16,633 bases of DNA. Origin: Verrucomicrobiaceae bacterium (GTDB lineage: Bacteria > Verrucomicrobiota > Verrucomicrobiia > Verrucomicrobiales > Verrucomicrobiaceae). The position numbers were made by a program, and so were the translations under genes. The first letter of the stretch is position 1. Every line of letters starts with the position of its first letter. Location of the stretch: the NCBI GenBank assembly GCA_021151605.1, contig JAGKWZ010000130.1:1-16633 (forward strand), written 5' to 3'. Shown piece by piece: positions 5,154-12,777 of this stretch. The notes under the pieces were generated by a model, which saw nothing but the letters and a program-made list of their open reading frames with translations, had not been told where the DNA came from and did no database searches.

Positions 5154-7697
5154 TTAATCGTTCACGAGGATGCGGTCGAGCATATTCTTGAGCCGCTGAG
5201 TAAGCTTCGGTTTTGCGGCGGGAACCCGAGCCCCTTGCTGCTGGACTCGTTCGATGTTCATCGCTGCACGGGCGTCTTCCGCATCAGCGCTGGAACCCGG
5301 TGAGTCATAGATGCTAGGGGGGAGATCGTTCATGCCACGAACAATACGAGGTTGGATAAAGATGAGCAGTTCGCTGTTGGATAGAGTCCTCTGGCGAGAA
5401 CCGAAAAGCTTGTTCAAGCCTGGGATCAAGGAAATGATCGGAGTGCCGGTCCTCGTCTTCGTGTCGTCAGTGCGCACCAGTCCTCCGAGCAGCACGGTGG
5501 AATTATTCCGGCAGGCGATGATGGTGTTGAGCTCCTGCTTGGTGATGATGGGATAGTTATTGCCAGCGATGACCGTGTTGCCGGCTCGTTCGCTGTTCTG
5601 TTGGGAGATTTGCAGCGTCAGTTCGTCGTCCGAATTGATCAGCGGGATGATGTTCAGGCTCAGCACGATGTCCTGGTATTGGACATTGGATAGGAAGCTG
5701 TTGTTATTGATTCCATTCTGGAGGGAACTCTGGGTGGAAGAGGCGATGGGGAAGGATGAGCCGCTTGTCAGGGTGGCCGGTGTGTTATTTTGGGTGAATA
5801 CACACGGACGGGAAATGACCTTAAATTTGCTATCTGACTCCAGGGTTTCGACGATCAAATCAAGGCCTTGATGCACACCTCCAATGAAAGTAAGCCCGCT
5901 ACCGCTTGCGAAGGCAGCGGCGGCATTTAGCGCGTTGCGGGGGTCAAAAGTGTTGGTCGTTGTGGTGGTTCCTGTGGTCGTGCTTGTTCCTGGCAGACCG
6001 CTACTTGAGCCTGCCTGCCCGAAGAATCCCCCTGAGCCGTTGGTGTGTCTGCCACGAAAGGCGGTTTCTAAAGAAAAGCCACGTCCTTCGCCTGTTTGAT
6101 AATTACCGATTAGCGCCGAGATCATGATCTGCTGAGGGCGATGATCGAGTTCATCCATGATCTCATTGAGGATGCGCAGGTGCTCGGGTGGACCGGAGGC
6201 GAAGATGGAATTCGCTACGGGGTCTGAAATGAGAAGTGTCTTGCCGACGAGCATGGAAGTCGGGCCATTGTTTTGGCGCAATGGGGTGAGATTTCCGCCG
6301 CCCCCGCCGATGCTACCGCCGCCTCCAAGTCCGCCACTGCCGCCTAAGCCTCCATTCAGGCTGTTGTTGCCGAGGGAGTTGTTATTATTGTTACCGAACA
6401 GGCTGTTGCTGTTGTTGTTTTGGCTGGTCCGGTTCTGGTTGTTTTGATTGTTCGTGCCGGTTCCGCCGGTGCCACCACTGCTTCCGCTTTCTCCATCACC
6501 TTCGGTGCGAGTGATGGCGTCACTGATGATTTGCATGGCAGATTCCACCGCGAGGTATTTCAAGGGGCGTATGGCGAAGTTTCGCAATTCGGAGGCGGCG
6601 TCGAGTTCCTCAATGAGTTTGCCCAGGTAATCGACCTGTTCCGAGGTGCCGATAACTAGCAGGCAGTTACGTCTTGGGATGGAGATGATCTTTGCCGGGG
6701 CGGCTTCGGAGGCTGTTCCGCCGTTGGTGCCTGTCGCAGGGTTCACCGGGATGTTTGGCTGCTGAGCCTGAATTGGTGCACCGCCAGTATTGTTTTGCGG
6801 GATGTTGGGGACACGGCCTGAGCCAGAGCCGCCCTTTTCCTCGTTTCCAAGGATTTCATCCAGGGCTTCTTTCACATCTTCGGCATCTGAGCGGGTGATC
6901 TGAAAGGTTTTCTGAATCGTCTCGGAAGGTTTGTTGTCCAGGCGTTCGAGAAGGCTGATAATTGAGCGGATGGTGTTGCTGTTCTCGGTGATGACGAGTG
7001 CCTTGGCATTTGGCACTGGGGTGATGACTCCGTAGCTGTGGCGGGGGATGACTTGATCGATGGCTTTGGTGGCGTCTTCGGAGTTCAGGTATTTCAAATT
7101 GACCACATGGCTGACGACCTGATCTGTCATTGGCAGTTCCATGGCAGAGTCGATGAGAGGTGCGCCTTCCATGGAGGGTTTCTTGGCATCAAAAGCAAGC
7201 AGCTTGACCATTCCCTCGCCCGCTGGGGTGAAGGCGTAGCCATTCAAGAGCAGGCTCTTCTCAATGAACATAACGGCCTTTTCCTTTGGCAGCGTTCCCG
7301 TGGTTTCGATGGAGACGGTGGCCTGTTCAGCATTGGCGTCACGGATGATTTTTAAGCCAGTGAGGTCCTCATAAAGAAGCAAAATTTCAGAGATCGGAGT
7401 ATTCGGGAACTGAAGTTCCACGCCTTCTTCTGTAATGGCATCATCCACCTTCATGGCTTGTTTTTCGCTGCCGGCAGCTCCTGCATTCGCCGGAGTCGCT
7501 ACACCAGTGCCAGGGCGGGCAGGAGTTCCGGGAACGGCACCTGGTCGTTGTATTGGTCGGACTGCAGGACCGCCTGCACCGGGGGGCGGAATTGTATTTG
7601 GGTTCCGACCTGGCTGAGCGGGGATTTGAGCCGAACTCTGGGCGGCCAACAACAAGAAGACGCCGAGTAGGCTAAGGGTGCGTTTGAAATAAGTCAT
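5154..7697 (-). CDS. gspD: GspD-type outer-membrane secretin
   Basis: The protein has 847 residues. A Sec signal peptide (residues 1-23, hydrophobic core LLGVFLLLAAQSSA) is followed by a Pro/Gly/Ala linker to about residue 80. N0 spans about 84-168 and three repeated KH-like N domains cover about 195-253, 263-367 and 373-518, ending in ERLD, EELD and DELD respectively. This N0-N1-N2-N3 order is that of type II secretion GspD. The secretin C-domain runs from about 522 to 786, with FIGGVHQGLDLIVETLE, the strand block QDIVLSLNIIPLI, and the signature TPIISLIPGLNKLFGS near 752-767, then ELLIFIQPRIV. N2 and N3 carry low-complexity inserts (about 288-335, and 402-470, which is Asn- then Gly-rich), and the C-domain has a Ser/Thr/Gly-rich insert near 552-585. 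A short S-domain-like tail follows. It is the last gene of the assembly operon, 42 bases after the linker protein, without a clear ribosome binding site. It should form the outer-membrane ring of the secretion or pilus machine. Confidence 0.93.
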   Translation of the reverse strand: MTYFKRTLSLLGVFLLLAAQSSAQIPAQPGRNPNTIPPPGAGGPAVRPIQRPGAVPGTPARPGTGVATPANAGAAGSEKQAMKVDDAITEEGVELQFPNTPISEILLLYEDLTGLKIIRDANAEQATVSIETTGTLPKEKAVMFIEKSLLLNGYAFTPAGEGMVKLLAFDAKKPSMEGAPLIDSAMELPMTDQVVSHVVNLKYLNSEDATKAIDQVIPRHSYGVITPVPNAKALVITENSNTIRSIISLLERLDNKPSETIQKTFQITRSDAEDVKEALDEILGNEEKGGSGSGRVPNIPQNNTGGAPIQAQQPNIPVNPATGTNGGTASEAAPAKIISIPRRNCLLVIGTSEQVDYLGKLIEELDAASELRNFAIRPLKYLAVESAMQIISDAITRTEGDGESGSSGGTGGTGTNNQNNQNRTSQNNNSNSLFGNNNNNSLGNNSLNGGLGGSGGLGGGGSIGGGGGNLTPLRQNNGPTSMLVGKTLLISDPVANSIFASGPPEHLRILNEIMDELDHRPQQIMISALIGNYQTGEGRGFSLETAFRGRHTNGSGGFFGQAGSSSGLPGTSTTTGTTTTTNTFDPRNALNAAAAFASGSGLTFIGGVHQGLDLIVETLESDSKFKVISRPCVFTQNNTPATLTSGSSFPIASSTQSSLQNGINNNSFLSNVQYQDIVLSLNIIPLINSDDELTLQISQQNSERAGNTVIAGNNYPIITKQELNTIIACRNNSTVLLGGLVRTDDTKTRTGTPIISLIPGLNKLFGSRQRTLSNSELLIFIQPRIVRGMNDLPPSIYDSPGSSADAEDARAAMNIERVQQQGARVPAAKPKLTQRLKNMLDRILVND

Positions 7698-7739
7698 GCC
7701 AGGAAAGGTAAGCGGGTGGGCGGAACAGGAGGAAACACT

Positions 7740-8600
7740 CTATGGATTGCCCTGGGGACTGACGACCGGGGCGGGAATCAACTGACGGCGACGAGAGATT
7801 GTTGGTGTAGTGCCGGGAGTGCCGACGGGTAAGGTGGGATTCACGACTCCTGCTTGAATGGGGGTGCCATTGTTGATCATGCCTCCAGATGCATTCGGAT
7901 TATTGCCGGGATTGAATCCGGCCGACACGCCGCCCGGCATGTTGGGTGCATTGAATACTCGTCCATTCTGGGTGGGCATCGCAGGTTTGGTCACATTAGG
8001 TGCGCCAGGGCGATTGCCGACTACCGCCCCAGGCACATTGACAGCTCCTGGGGTGCCTGGCTGGCCCTGTCCACCGGTGACACGCATGGTATTGTTCACG
8101 GTCACGGGGGCCACGTTTTCGTCATACTTCAGTTCGGCTTCCTCGCTGCCTTTAGCGATTTTGGCGGAGGCTTCCTTGCGGCTGCGATTGAAGTTCGCTG
8201 CCACGAGGCGGAACTCATCGCCCTCTTTAGCCTCATTGTAGATGCGTTTGACCTCGTTCGTCTGCTTGTTGCGGATGCTGATGCGAATTTTGCCGTTGTA
8301 TTTCGACATGCTGGCCAGAGCCCAGTCCTGGCCCCAGTTCACAGTGGCCTGAACGATTGGCGTGGTCTTGAGGAGGAACGGGTTCTTGTCCCAGGTGGAA
8401 TCATAGCGGGAAAGATCAAAGGCGATGGGGATCGCCGGGCCGTCCTCTTCATTGGCGGGTGGAGTCTCGGCGGTCGAGGGTTCAGCTGGCTCAGCAGGTG
8501 ATGATTCAGGTGTCGCATCGCTGCCGGTCACGGGTTCGACAGTATCCTGGGCGAGGCATACTGCGGAGATCAGAAGGGTGGAAAGTATGAGTGCTTTCAT
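7740..8600 (-). CDS. PilP/GspC-like secreted linker protein of the secretin operon
   Basis: The product has 286 residues. The start is taken as the ATG at 8600, whose first two bases are inside the stop of the preceding gene (ATGA overlap); a longer ORF from 8621 would overlap by 25 bases. Residues 1-17 are a signal peptide (ALILSTLLISAVCLA). An acidic Pro/Glu/Ala linker runs from 18 to about 57. A small folded domain follows from about 60 to 165, with STWDKNPFLLK (68-78), VNWGQDWALASM (87-98), GKIRISIRNKQTNEV (103-117) and GDEFRLVAANF (127-137). The 'NPF' entry and all-beta pattern resemble the HR/PilP domain that links inner-membrane assembly proteins to the secretin N0 domain. Residues 175-286 are Gly/Pro/Asn-rich and look disordered. 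Its place between a PilO/GspM-like gene and the secretin is the pilP position in pilMNOPQ. The homology is inferred from context and pattern, not from a firm signature. Confidence 0.6.
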   Translation of the reverse strand: MKALILSTLLISAVCLAQDTVEPVTGSDATPESSPAEPAEPSTAETPPANEEDGPAIPIAFDLSRYDSTWDKNPFLLKTTPIVQATVNWGQDWALASMSKYNGKIRISIRNKQTNEVKRIYNEAKEGDEFRLVAANFNRSRKEASAKIAKGSEEAELKYDENVAPVTVNNTMRVTGGQGQPGTPGAVNVPGAVVGNRPGAPNVTKPAMPTQNGRVFNAPNMPGGVSAGFNPGNNPNASGGMINNGTPIQAGVVNPTLPVGTPGTTPTISRRRQLIPAPVVSPQGNP

Positions 8601-9121
8601 GTGGGTGGCAGTCTGAACCATTTCTCGATGCGCATGTTCACTTCGATCTTCGCGGTGTCTTCTTCGTTGGGCGTGATGGTCATGGCCGGGACGACGATAA
8701 AGCTACCGGGCTGCTGAAGTTCGTAGAGCCAGTTCATCACGGGCTTCATTTCGCCAAGGACACGTAGAGTAACAACGGCGGAGGTCATGCCAGCGCGTTC
8801 ACCAGCTTCATTGGGCTGCTTCCCTGGCACGCTGACGCCGTGCTTGGTGGCGAGTTCATCCACGATGTTCAGCACATTGGTGATCGCCTCGCCGGGTTTG
8901 GTGAAAGGGGGCTGTTTTTCACTCAGCCAAGACGAGCGCTGCTCCCAGAAATCCTGTTTGGCGAGCAGTTCATCTGCCTCCGCCCGGCGTGTGGCGACAT
9001 CCGAGGCGACGCTGTCCACTCGCTGCTTCCAGGCTTTGAGCTTGGTGAGCCCCATAAAAGCTCCACCACCGATCAAGATGACGCCGAGAGCTAAAGCGAG
9101 TCTTTGTTCACTGGCGGTCAT
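8597..9121 (-). CDS. GspM/PilO-like inner-membrane assembly protein
   Basis: The protein has 174 residues. One membrane helix lies at about 8-26 (LALALGVILIGGGAFMGL) after a short cytoplasmic end. A coiled-coil-like helix (about 28-62, with many K, R, E and A) and a small periplasmic domain follow. That domain has ITNVLNIVDELATKHGV, then VVTLRVLGEMKPVMNWLYEL and VVPAMTITPN, the two-helix plus beta pattern of the ferredoxin-like fold of PilO and GspM ('L-x-G-x-x-x-x-x-x-x-L-x-x-L'). The length matches GspM (about 160-180). The start overlaps the previous stop by four bases (ATGA at 9121-9118) and its own stop overlaps the next start in the same way. It should heterodimerise with the GspL-like protein in the inner membrane. 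Confidence 0.75.
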   Translation of the reverse strand: MTASEQRLALALGVILIGGGAFMGLTKLKAWKQRVDSVASDVATRRAEADELLAKQDFWEQRSSWLSEKQPPFTKPGEAITNVLNIVDELATKHGVSVPGKQPNEAGERAGMTSAVVTLRVLGEMKPVMNWLYELQQPGSFIVVPAMTITPNEEDTAKIEVNMRIEKWFRLPPT

Positions 9122-10368
9122 AGCGAGGTCACCTCCTGGGTTGAACCATCCGAACCAGAAGCGTCTTTGGGTCGTGCCTCGGCCCGGAAGGTAGCGCGTC
9201 CGTCAGGAAGGCTTGTCGGGCTGGGGAACTCCCACTGCCAGCGGCTGAAGGCTGGGGAAGCGACGAGTTTGTCGCGAAACTCAATACCGTGGCCTAGAGA
9301 GGAGGCCTCGCCATCAATGACAATGCCATCAAGCTTTAACTCAAAACGTGTGACACGGATACCCTCAGGTGGGAGCAGCAAAATCAGCTGGTAGATGGAC
9401 TCGACGGGATACTGATCCGGCGAGAGTGCTGGCCGCAGATCTTCCCAGCTTGCTTTTGCATCGCGGATGGCGGCTAGCTCGGGCTCTAGGGCATCGAGAC
9501 GCTGCGACTCGGCCACAAGCTGACGTTCACGAATCATCACCCGAGCGGCAAAGGCGCCCAGTGCAGCAATGAGCACAAAGGTAAAGGCTGCCACGCCCAT
9601 CATCACCATGCGGCGCTGCTGCCGTTCATGGCGAAGCTGCACCACTGGCGCGGGCACGAGACGTGATGTTTGTGCGGGCAAGACTGGCGGTCCAGCGCGG
9701 CGGACAGACACTGGCAGATCGAGCCCATTTTCAAAACTCAGGGGCACGATGTCCTCAGACTCATCTGTGCTGGAGAGACAGATGGTTTGGAGATCTGGGG
9801 AGATGCCGGCTAGTTCCAGAGCTGCGAGAATGCAGCGAATCTCCGCTGCTGCGTCTGCATCTAGTGCACGTGCTGCCAAAGCCTGACAATGCAGTGGAGA
9901 ACCCTGATCATTTGGAATGGCGATGACGAGACCACCGGCCTCATACCATAAAAGCGCCTCGCCTGGATGCAGCTGGTGGAATGCAACGGAAGGAGCAAAG
10001 CGGGCATCGTCGGAAGCTTCCAGAATGCTCGCAGGCAAGGGGGAAACTTGAATGATTGCCGAGATGGGCTGATCCCGCTCCTCTCGCGCACCAGTGACGA
10101 CGATCTCGAAGTTGTTCGTGTCCGAGGTCTCATTGCTGAAGCCTGCAGCTTCCAGTTCGAGCTGCGCTGCCGAGTCACGGCGGGCTCCTTCGACGCCCTG
10201 AAAACGCATGGGCACACTCACTGTGGAGCGAGCAGGCAGCGCCACCCATTCTGCACCACGCCAGGATTTTGCCTCGGCTTCACCTGGCTGCATCTGACCT
10301 GCCTTGGTCCGCCAGGCGCGGAATCCCTCTTCGTGTGGGATGAGCAGCAGTTCGTCGGTGGGTTTCAT
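9118..10368 (-). CDS. GspL-like assembly protein (PilM-like plus PilN-like parts in one chain)
   Basis: The product has 416 residues from the ATG at 10368. The frame is open 25 codons further upstream, but those residues overlap the control region and the protein begins well at MKPTDELLLIP. Residues 1-235 form a cytoplasmic part with the weak actin-like pattern of GspL (FEIVVTGAREE, then EALLWYEAGGLVIAIPND and RCILAALELAGISPDL). A basic segment (RHERQQRR, 246-253) precedes one membrane helix at about 255-277. A coiled coil (about 280-310) and a periplasmic ferredoxin-like domain (about 322-397, YQLILLLPPEGIRVTRFELK, then GIVIDGEASS) are as in PilN or the C-terminus of GspL. It is the first gene of the secretin operon and should recruit the cytoplasmic ATPase GspE/PilB, which is not encoded here. 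No ribosome binding site is visible upstream. Confidence 0.75.
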   Translation of the reverse strand: MKPTDELLLIPHEEGFRAWRTKAGQMQPGEAEAKSWRGAEWVALPARSTVSVPMRFQGVEGARRDSAAQLELEAAGFSNETSDTNNFEIVVTGAREERDQPISAIIQVSPLPASILEASDDARFAPSVAFHQLHPGEALLWYEAGGLVIAIPNDQGSPLHCQALAARALDADAAAEIRCILAALELAGISPDLQTICLSSTDESEDIVPLSFENGLDLPVSVRRAGPPVLPAQTSRLVPAPVVQLRHERQQRRMVMMGVAAFTFVLIAALGAFAARVMIRERQLVAESQRLDALEPELAAIRDAKASWEDLRPALSPDQYPVESIYQLILLLPPEGIRVTRFELKLDGIVIDGEASSLGHGIEFRDKLVASPAFSRWQWEFPSPTSLPDGRATFRAEARPKDASGSDGSTQEVTSL

Positions 10369-10400
10369 TAAGCAAAAAATCAGATCGGAAAAGGGGCGCG

Positions 10401-10428
10401 ATACTAGAGGACTCCGCCTCAAGTGCAA
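10401..10428 (-). promoter_or_regulatory. Possible promoter of the secretin operon
   Basis: On the minus strand, TTGCAC at 10428-10423 and TAGTAT at 10406-10401 are 16 bases apart, 33 bases before the GspL-like start. The matches are only moderate (3 and 4 of 6). A palindrome overlaps the spacer and the -35 hexamer. Confidence 0.3.
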
Positions 10429-10433
10429 GGCGG
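10414..10433. repeat. Inverted repeat in the divergent control region
   Basis: The perfect arms CCGCCT/AGGCGG are separated by eight bases. Allowing a one-base bulge, they extend to CTCCGCCT/AGGCGGGAG. The element lies in the 175-base region between the secretin operon (minus) and the MFS gene (plus), over the candidate promoter. It may be an operator or an RNA hairpin in the leader. Confidence 0.45.
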
Positions 10434-10543
10434 GAGACAGCATCCACGCGAATCGAGTTCAAGATTCATGAATTTAGATTTTCAGAGTCGATGGATCATT
10501 GCAGATCGGGCAAAGCCACGCCAAGCAAGGCGAACTCGAATCA

Positions 10544-11779
10544 ATGTCCACCAACCCCGATACGCGCCGTACTTTCCACAATGAATTGTGGCGGTCGCTG
10601 CCCTCGGGCGTGCTGGATGCCATGTCTTCGACCTTTGGCATGTTGATCGCCGTTCGCGTCTTCCACCTGGGACATGTGGAGAAGTCGATCTTCCTCAGCG
10701 CCACCAGCGGAGGTTTGGTGACCAGTCTATTTGTCATCCCACTGCTGCTGAGATTCCGCAGCACCATCGCCCGCACCGCGGCAAAGGTGCAGATGCTAGG
10801 TGGCGCTTGCATGGCGGCTGCGGCACTCTTTCCGCGTGAGCCGTGGGTCTTCATTCTGGGGCTGAGTCTGGGGTTGTTTTGCTTCTCCATGCAGATCCCG
10901 CTGCTCACGCAGATCTACCGGCTGAACTACCCTGAAGCACAGCGCGGCAGGCTTTACGCCATCGCTGGTGTGACAAGATCGGCATCTGCCGTGGGCTTCG
11001 GCTTTTTTGGCGGATGGCTCATCGGGCTGAGTTTGGACAACTACGTCTGGCTCCTCTGGTGCTTCGCGGCCAGTGGCTTCCTTTCCGGCTGGTGGACTTA
11101 TGGATTGCCAGCCGTGCCATGGGAGACCGCGGAGTCGGCTGACACTCGCTTGCTGTCCGCCCTCCGCTGGGTGCGTGCGGATCGCGACTTCCGCACGCTG
11201 CTGATTTCCTGGATGATGATGGGCATCGGCAATCTCGTGATGGCCAGCCTCTTTGTGGAATACCTCGCCAATCCCAAGCACGGCATCAATCTGCCCGAGC
11301 GCACCGTCGCCTGGGTGGTCGGCGTCATTCCGGTGACCTTCCGCATGCTCAGCTCCTACCACTGGGGCCTCTTTTATGATCGCGTCGGGCTCTTCATGGT
11401 TCGGTCGATCCTCAATGTCATCTTCGCTGTGGCCATTCTGACCTTTTTTCTCGGCCAAAGTCTGACCGCGTGGTGTGTCGGTATGGGACTATGGGGCGTG
11501 GCGAATGCTGGCGGTAATGTCACCTGGGGACTCTGGGTCACGAAACTCGCCCCGAAGCACGCCGTCGCCGAATACATGAGCGTCCACTCCTTCCTCACCG
11601 GCTTCCGTGGCCTGCTGGCTCCGCCGATCGCTTTTGCTGCCATTGAGGTCATGTCCTTCCAAAACCTCAGCCTGATTTGCGGAGCGTTTATCCTCAGCGC
11701 GAGTGCGTTCATCACAGTAAGAGCGAGGGGTAGTGACGATGAAACGCGCCGCCGACTTGGGCCTGGAGAGCGTCTCTAG
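10544..11779 (+). CDS. MFS transporter
   Basis: The protein has 411 residues and about 12 hydrophobic segments, with the central cytoplasmic loop near 200-220 (ALRWVRADRDFRTLL), as in the major facilitator superfamily. A motif-A-like turn occurs in the second half as YDRVGLFMVR after the eighth helix. Helices include SLPSGVLDAMSSTFGMLIAV near the N-terminus and GFFGGWLIGLSL before the central loop. It sits in the inner membrane; the substrate cannot be told. The ATG at 10544 is preferred over an upstream in-frame TTG at 10499 because the N-terminus then begins with a short polar end followed by helix 1. An AAGG at 10527-10530 is a weak ribosome binding site. The gene is divergent from the secretin operon and probably monocistronic. 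Confidence 0.85.
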   Translation: MSTNPDTRRTFHNELWRSLPSGVLDAMSSTFGMLIAVRVFHLGHVEKSIFLSATSGGLVTSLFVIPLLLRFRSTIARTAAKVQMLGGACMAAAALFPREPWVFILGLSLGLFCFSMQIPLLTQIYRLNYPEAQRGRLYAIAGVTRSASAVGFGFFGGWLIGLSLDNYVWLLWCFAASGFLSGWWTYGLPAVPWETAESADTRLLSALRWVRADRDFRTLLISWMMMGIGNLVMASLFVEYLANPKHGINLPERTVAWVVGVIPVTFRMLSSYHWGLFYDRVGLFMVRSILNVIFAVAILTFFLGQSLTAWCVGMGLWGVANAGGNVTWGLWVTKLAPKHAVAEYMSVHSFLTGFRGLLAPPIAFAAIEVMSFQNLSLICGAFILSASAFITVRARGSDDETRRRLGPGERL

Positions 11780-11838
11780 CTGGCAGGGCAGGGGGAGAGT
11801 TATTGGGAAAGTTATGCTACATGTGAACATCTAGGATT

Positions 11839-11863
11839 GTTAAGATGTTAAGATCTGTTAAAT
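11839..11863. repeat. Short tandem repeats upstream of the M50-like gene
   Basis: GTTAAGAT occurs twice back to back (11839-11846, 11847-11854), followed after two bases by GTTAAAT (11857-11863). This AT-rich block lies 18 bases before the ATG at 11882 and stands out in GC-rich DNA. The spacing of 8 and 10 bases suggests a regulator binding site or a promoter region; I cannot decide which. Confidence 0.4.
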
Positions 11864-11881
11864 AACTCGCGATTTTCCAGA

Positions 11882-12712
11882 ATGTCCTCGAACACCTACA
11901 GACTTAGCGCCCGCGAGCGAACTGACCAGAAATTGGAGCGGTCAAAGCCTGCGAACACTCGTCGGCATCCTGTGGCGAAGCAGCGGAAGAAAGTCCGCAC
12001 TTATAAAAGGCTCATCGCAGGGTTTTGCCTCCTCCCGCTGGGGCTGATCACAGCTTTCACCATGGGCGAAATGCTCTTCCGGGCGCTCACAAGGTCCGAC
12101 TTTTGGCGCTCAGAGCAGTTTATCTTCTTCACCACGGGCGGTTTTGCCTGGGCCGCAGCCTACATGGCCGGTTGGCGTCCCGTTCATGCCTATGTCCTCG
12201 GACACGAACTCAGTCACCTTGTCGTCGCCCGAGCCTTTGGAGGCGAAATCTTCGGCTGGAGCGCCTCGCCTACGGGCGGCTATGTGGAGACGAATAAGTC
12301 CAACACCTGGATCACGCTCGCTCCTTACCTCATCCCTTTCTACTCCGTGGCGGTCATGCTGCTCTTTGGTCTACTGGGCACGTTTTGGAACCTCCACGAG
12401 ATGGTCACCCTTCCCATCGGCAGCCGGGGCGTGCATCTGCGGCCGGTTTGGTTCTTCTATTCACTGCTCGGCATGACCTGGTGGTTCCATGTCACCTACA
12501 CCATCAAGACCGTCCTTACGCATCAAAGCGACCTCGAGCGTAATGGCGAGTTCTTCTCCATGAGCCTCATCTTCTTGGTCAACGTGCTCGTCATTGTTGG
12601 CCTCTACCTCAGCGCCGCACCAGCGCCCGGCCACGAATTCATCGAGCTCGGTCGCTGCTGGTCCGGCAATGCCTCCTGGGTCTGGAACGGCTTCTGGCAG
12701 ATCCTCGGCTGA
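11882..12712 (+). CDS. M50-like integral-membrane zinc metalloprotease candidate
   Basis: The protein has 276 residues. The N-terminus (1-43) is polar and very basic, then there are five or six membrane segments (about 45-68, 80-97, 145-168, 188-208, 226-246). The zinc motif HELSH is at 108-112 within VLGHELSHLVVARAFGG, followed by SPTGGYVETNKSN, the 'GG(Y/R)' beta-loop of site-2-protease-like enzymes. A histidine/aspartate motif, HQSDLER (214-220), lies after a later helix where M50B-type proteins carry their third ligand (D217). The classical NPDG motif of S2P is absent, so it fits the smaller M50B-like group rather than RseP. Catalysis is inferred. No ribosome binding site is visible before the ATG, and the short tandem repeats lie just upstream. 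An MFS gene follows 65 bases downstream. Confidence 0.72.
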   Translation: MSSNTYRLSARERTDQKLERSKPANTRRHPVAKQRKKVRTYKRLIAGFCLLPLGLITAFTMGEMLFRALTRSDFWRSEQFIFFTTGGFAWAAAYMAGWRPVHAYVLGHELSHLVVARAFGGEIFGWSASPTGGYVETNKSNTWITLAPYLIPFYSVAVMLLFGLLGTFWNLHEMVTLPIGSRGVHLRPVWFFYSLLGMTWWFHVTYTIKTVLTHQSDLERNGEFFSMSLIFLVNVLVIVGLYLSAAPAPGHEFIELGRCWSGNASWVWNGFWQILG

Positions 12713-12724
12713 GATCCGGTCCGT

Positions 12725-12747
12725 CATGCGCAGGTCAAACATGCGCA
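12725..12747. repeat. Direct repeat CATGCGCA in the M50-MFS gap
   Basis: CATGCGCA occurs at 12725-12732 and 12740-12747, 15 bases apart, in the 65-base gap before the second MFS gene. The second copy sits in the self-complementary ATGCGCAT. It could be an operator pair, or chance. Confidence 0.25.
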
Positions 12748-12777
12748 TCGTTTTGAGCTTCCCCACCGGGAGGGCGT

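Noticed and set aside
7854..8501. Plus-strand ORF of 215 codons inside the secretin operon
   Set aside because: Antisense to the signal-peptide-bearing PilP/GspC-like gene; no recognisable motif and it lies within a tightly overlapping minus operon.
10796..11458. Minus-strand ORF of 220 codons inside the first MFS gene
   Set aside because: His- and Glu-rich composition typical of the antisense of a membrane protein; the plus frame has MFS helices.
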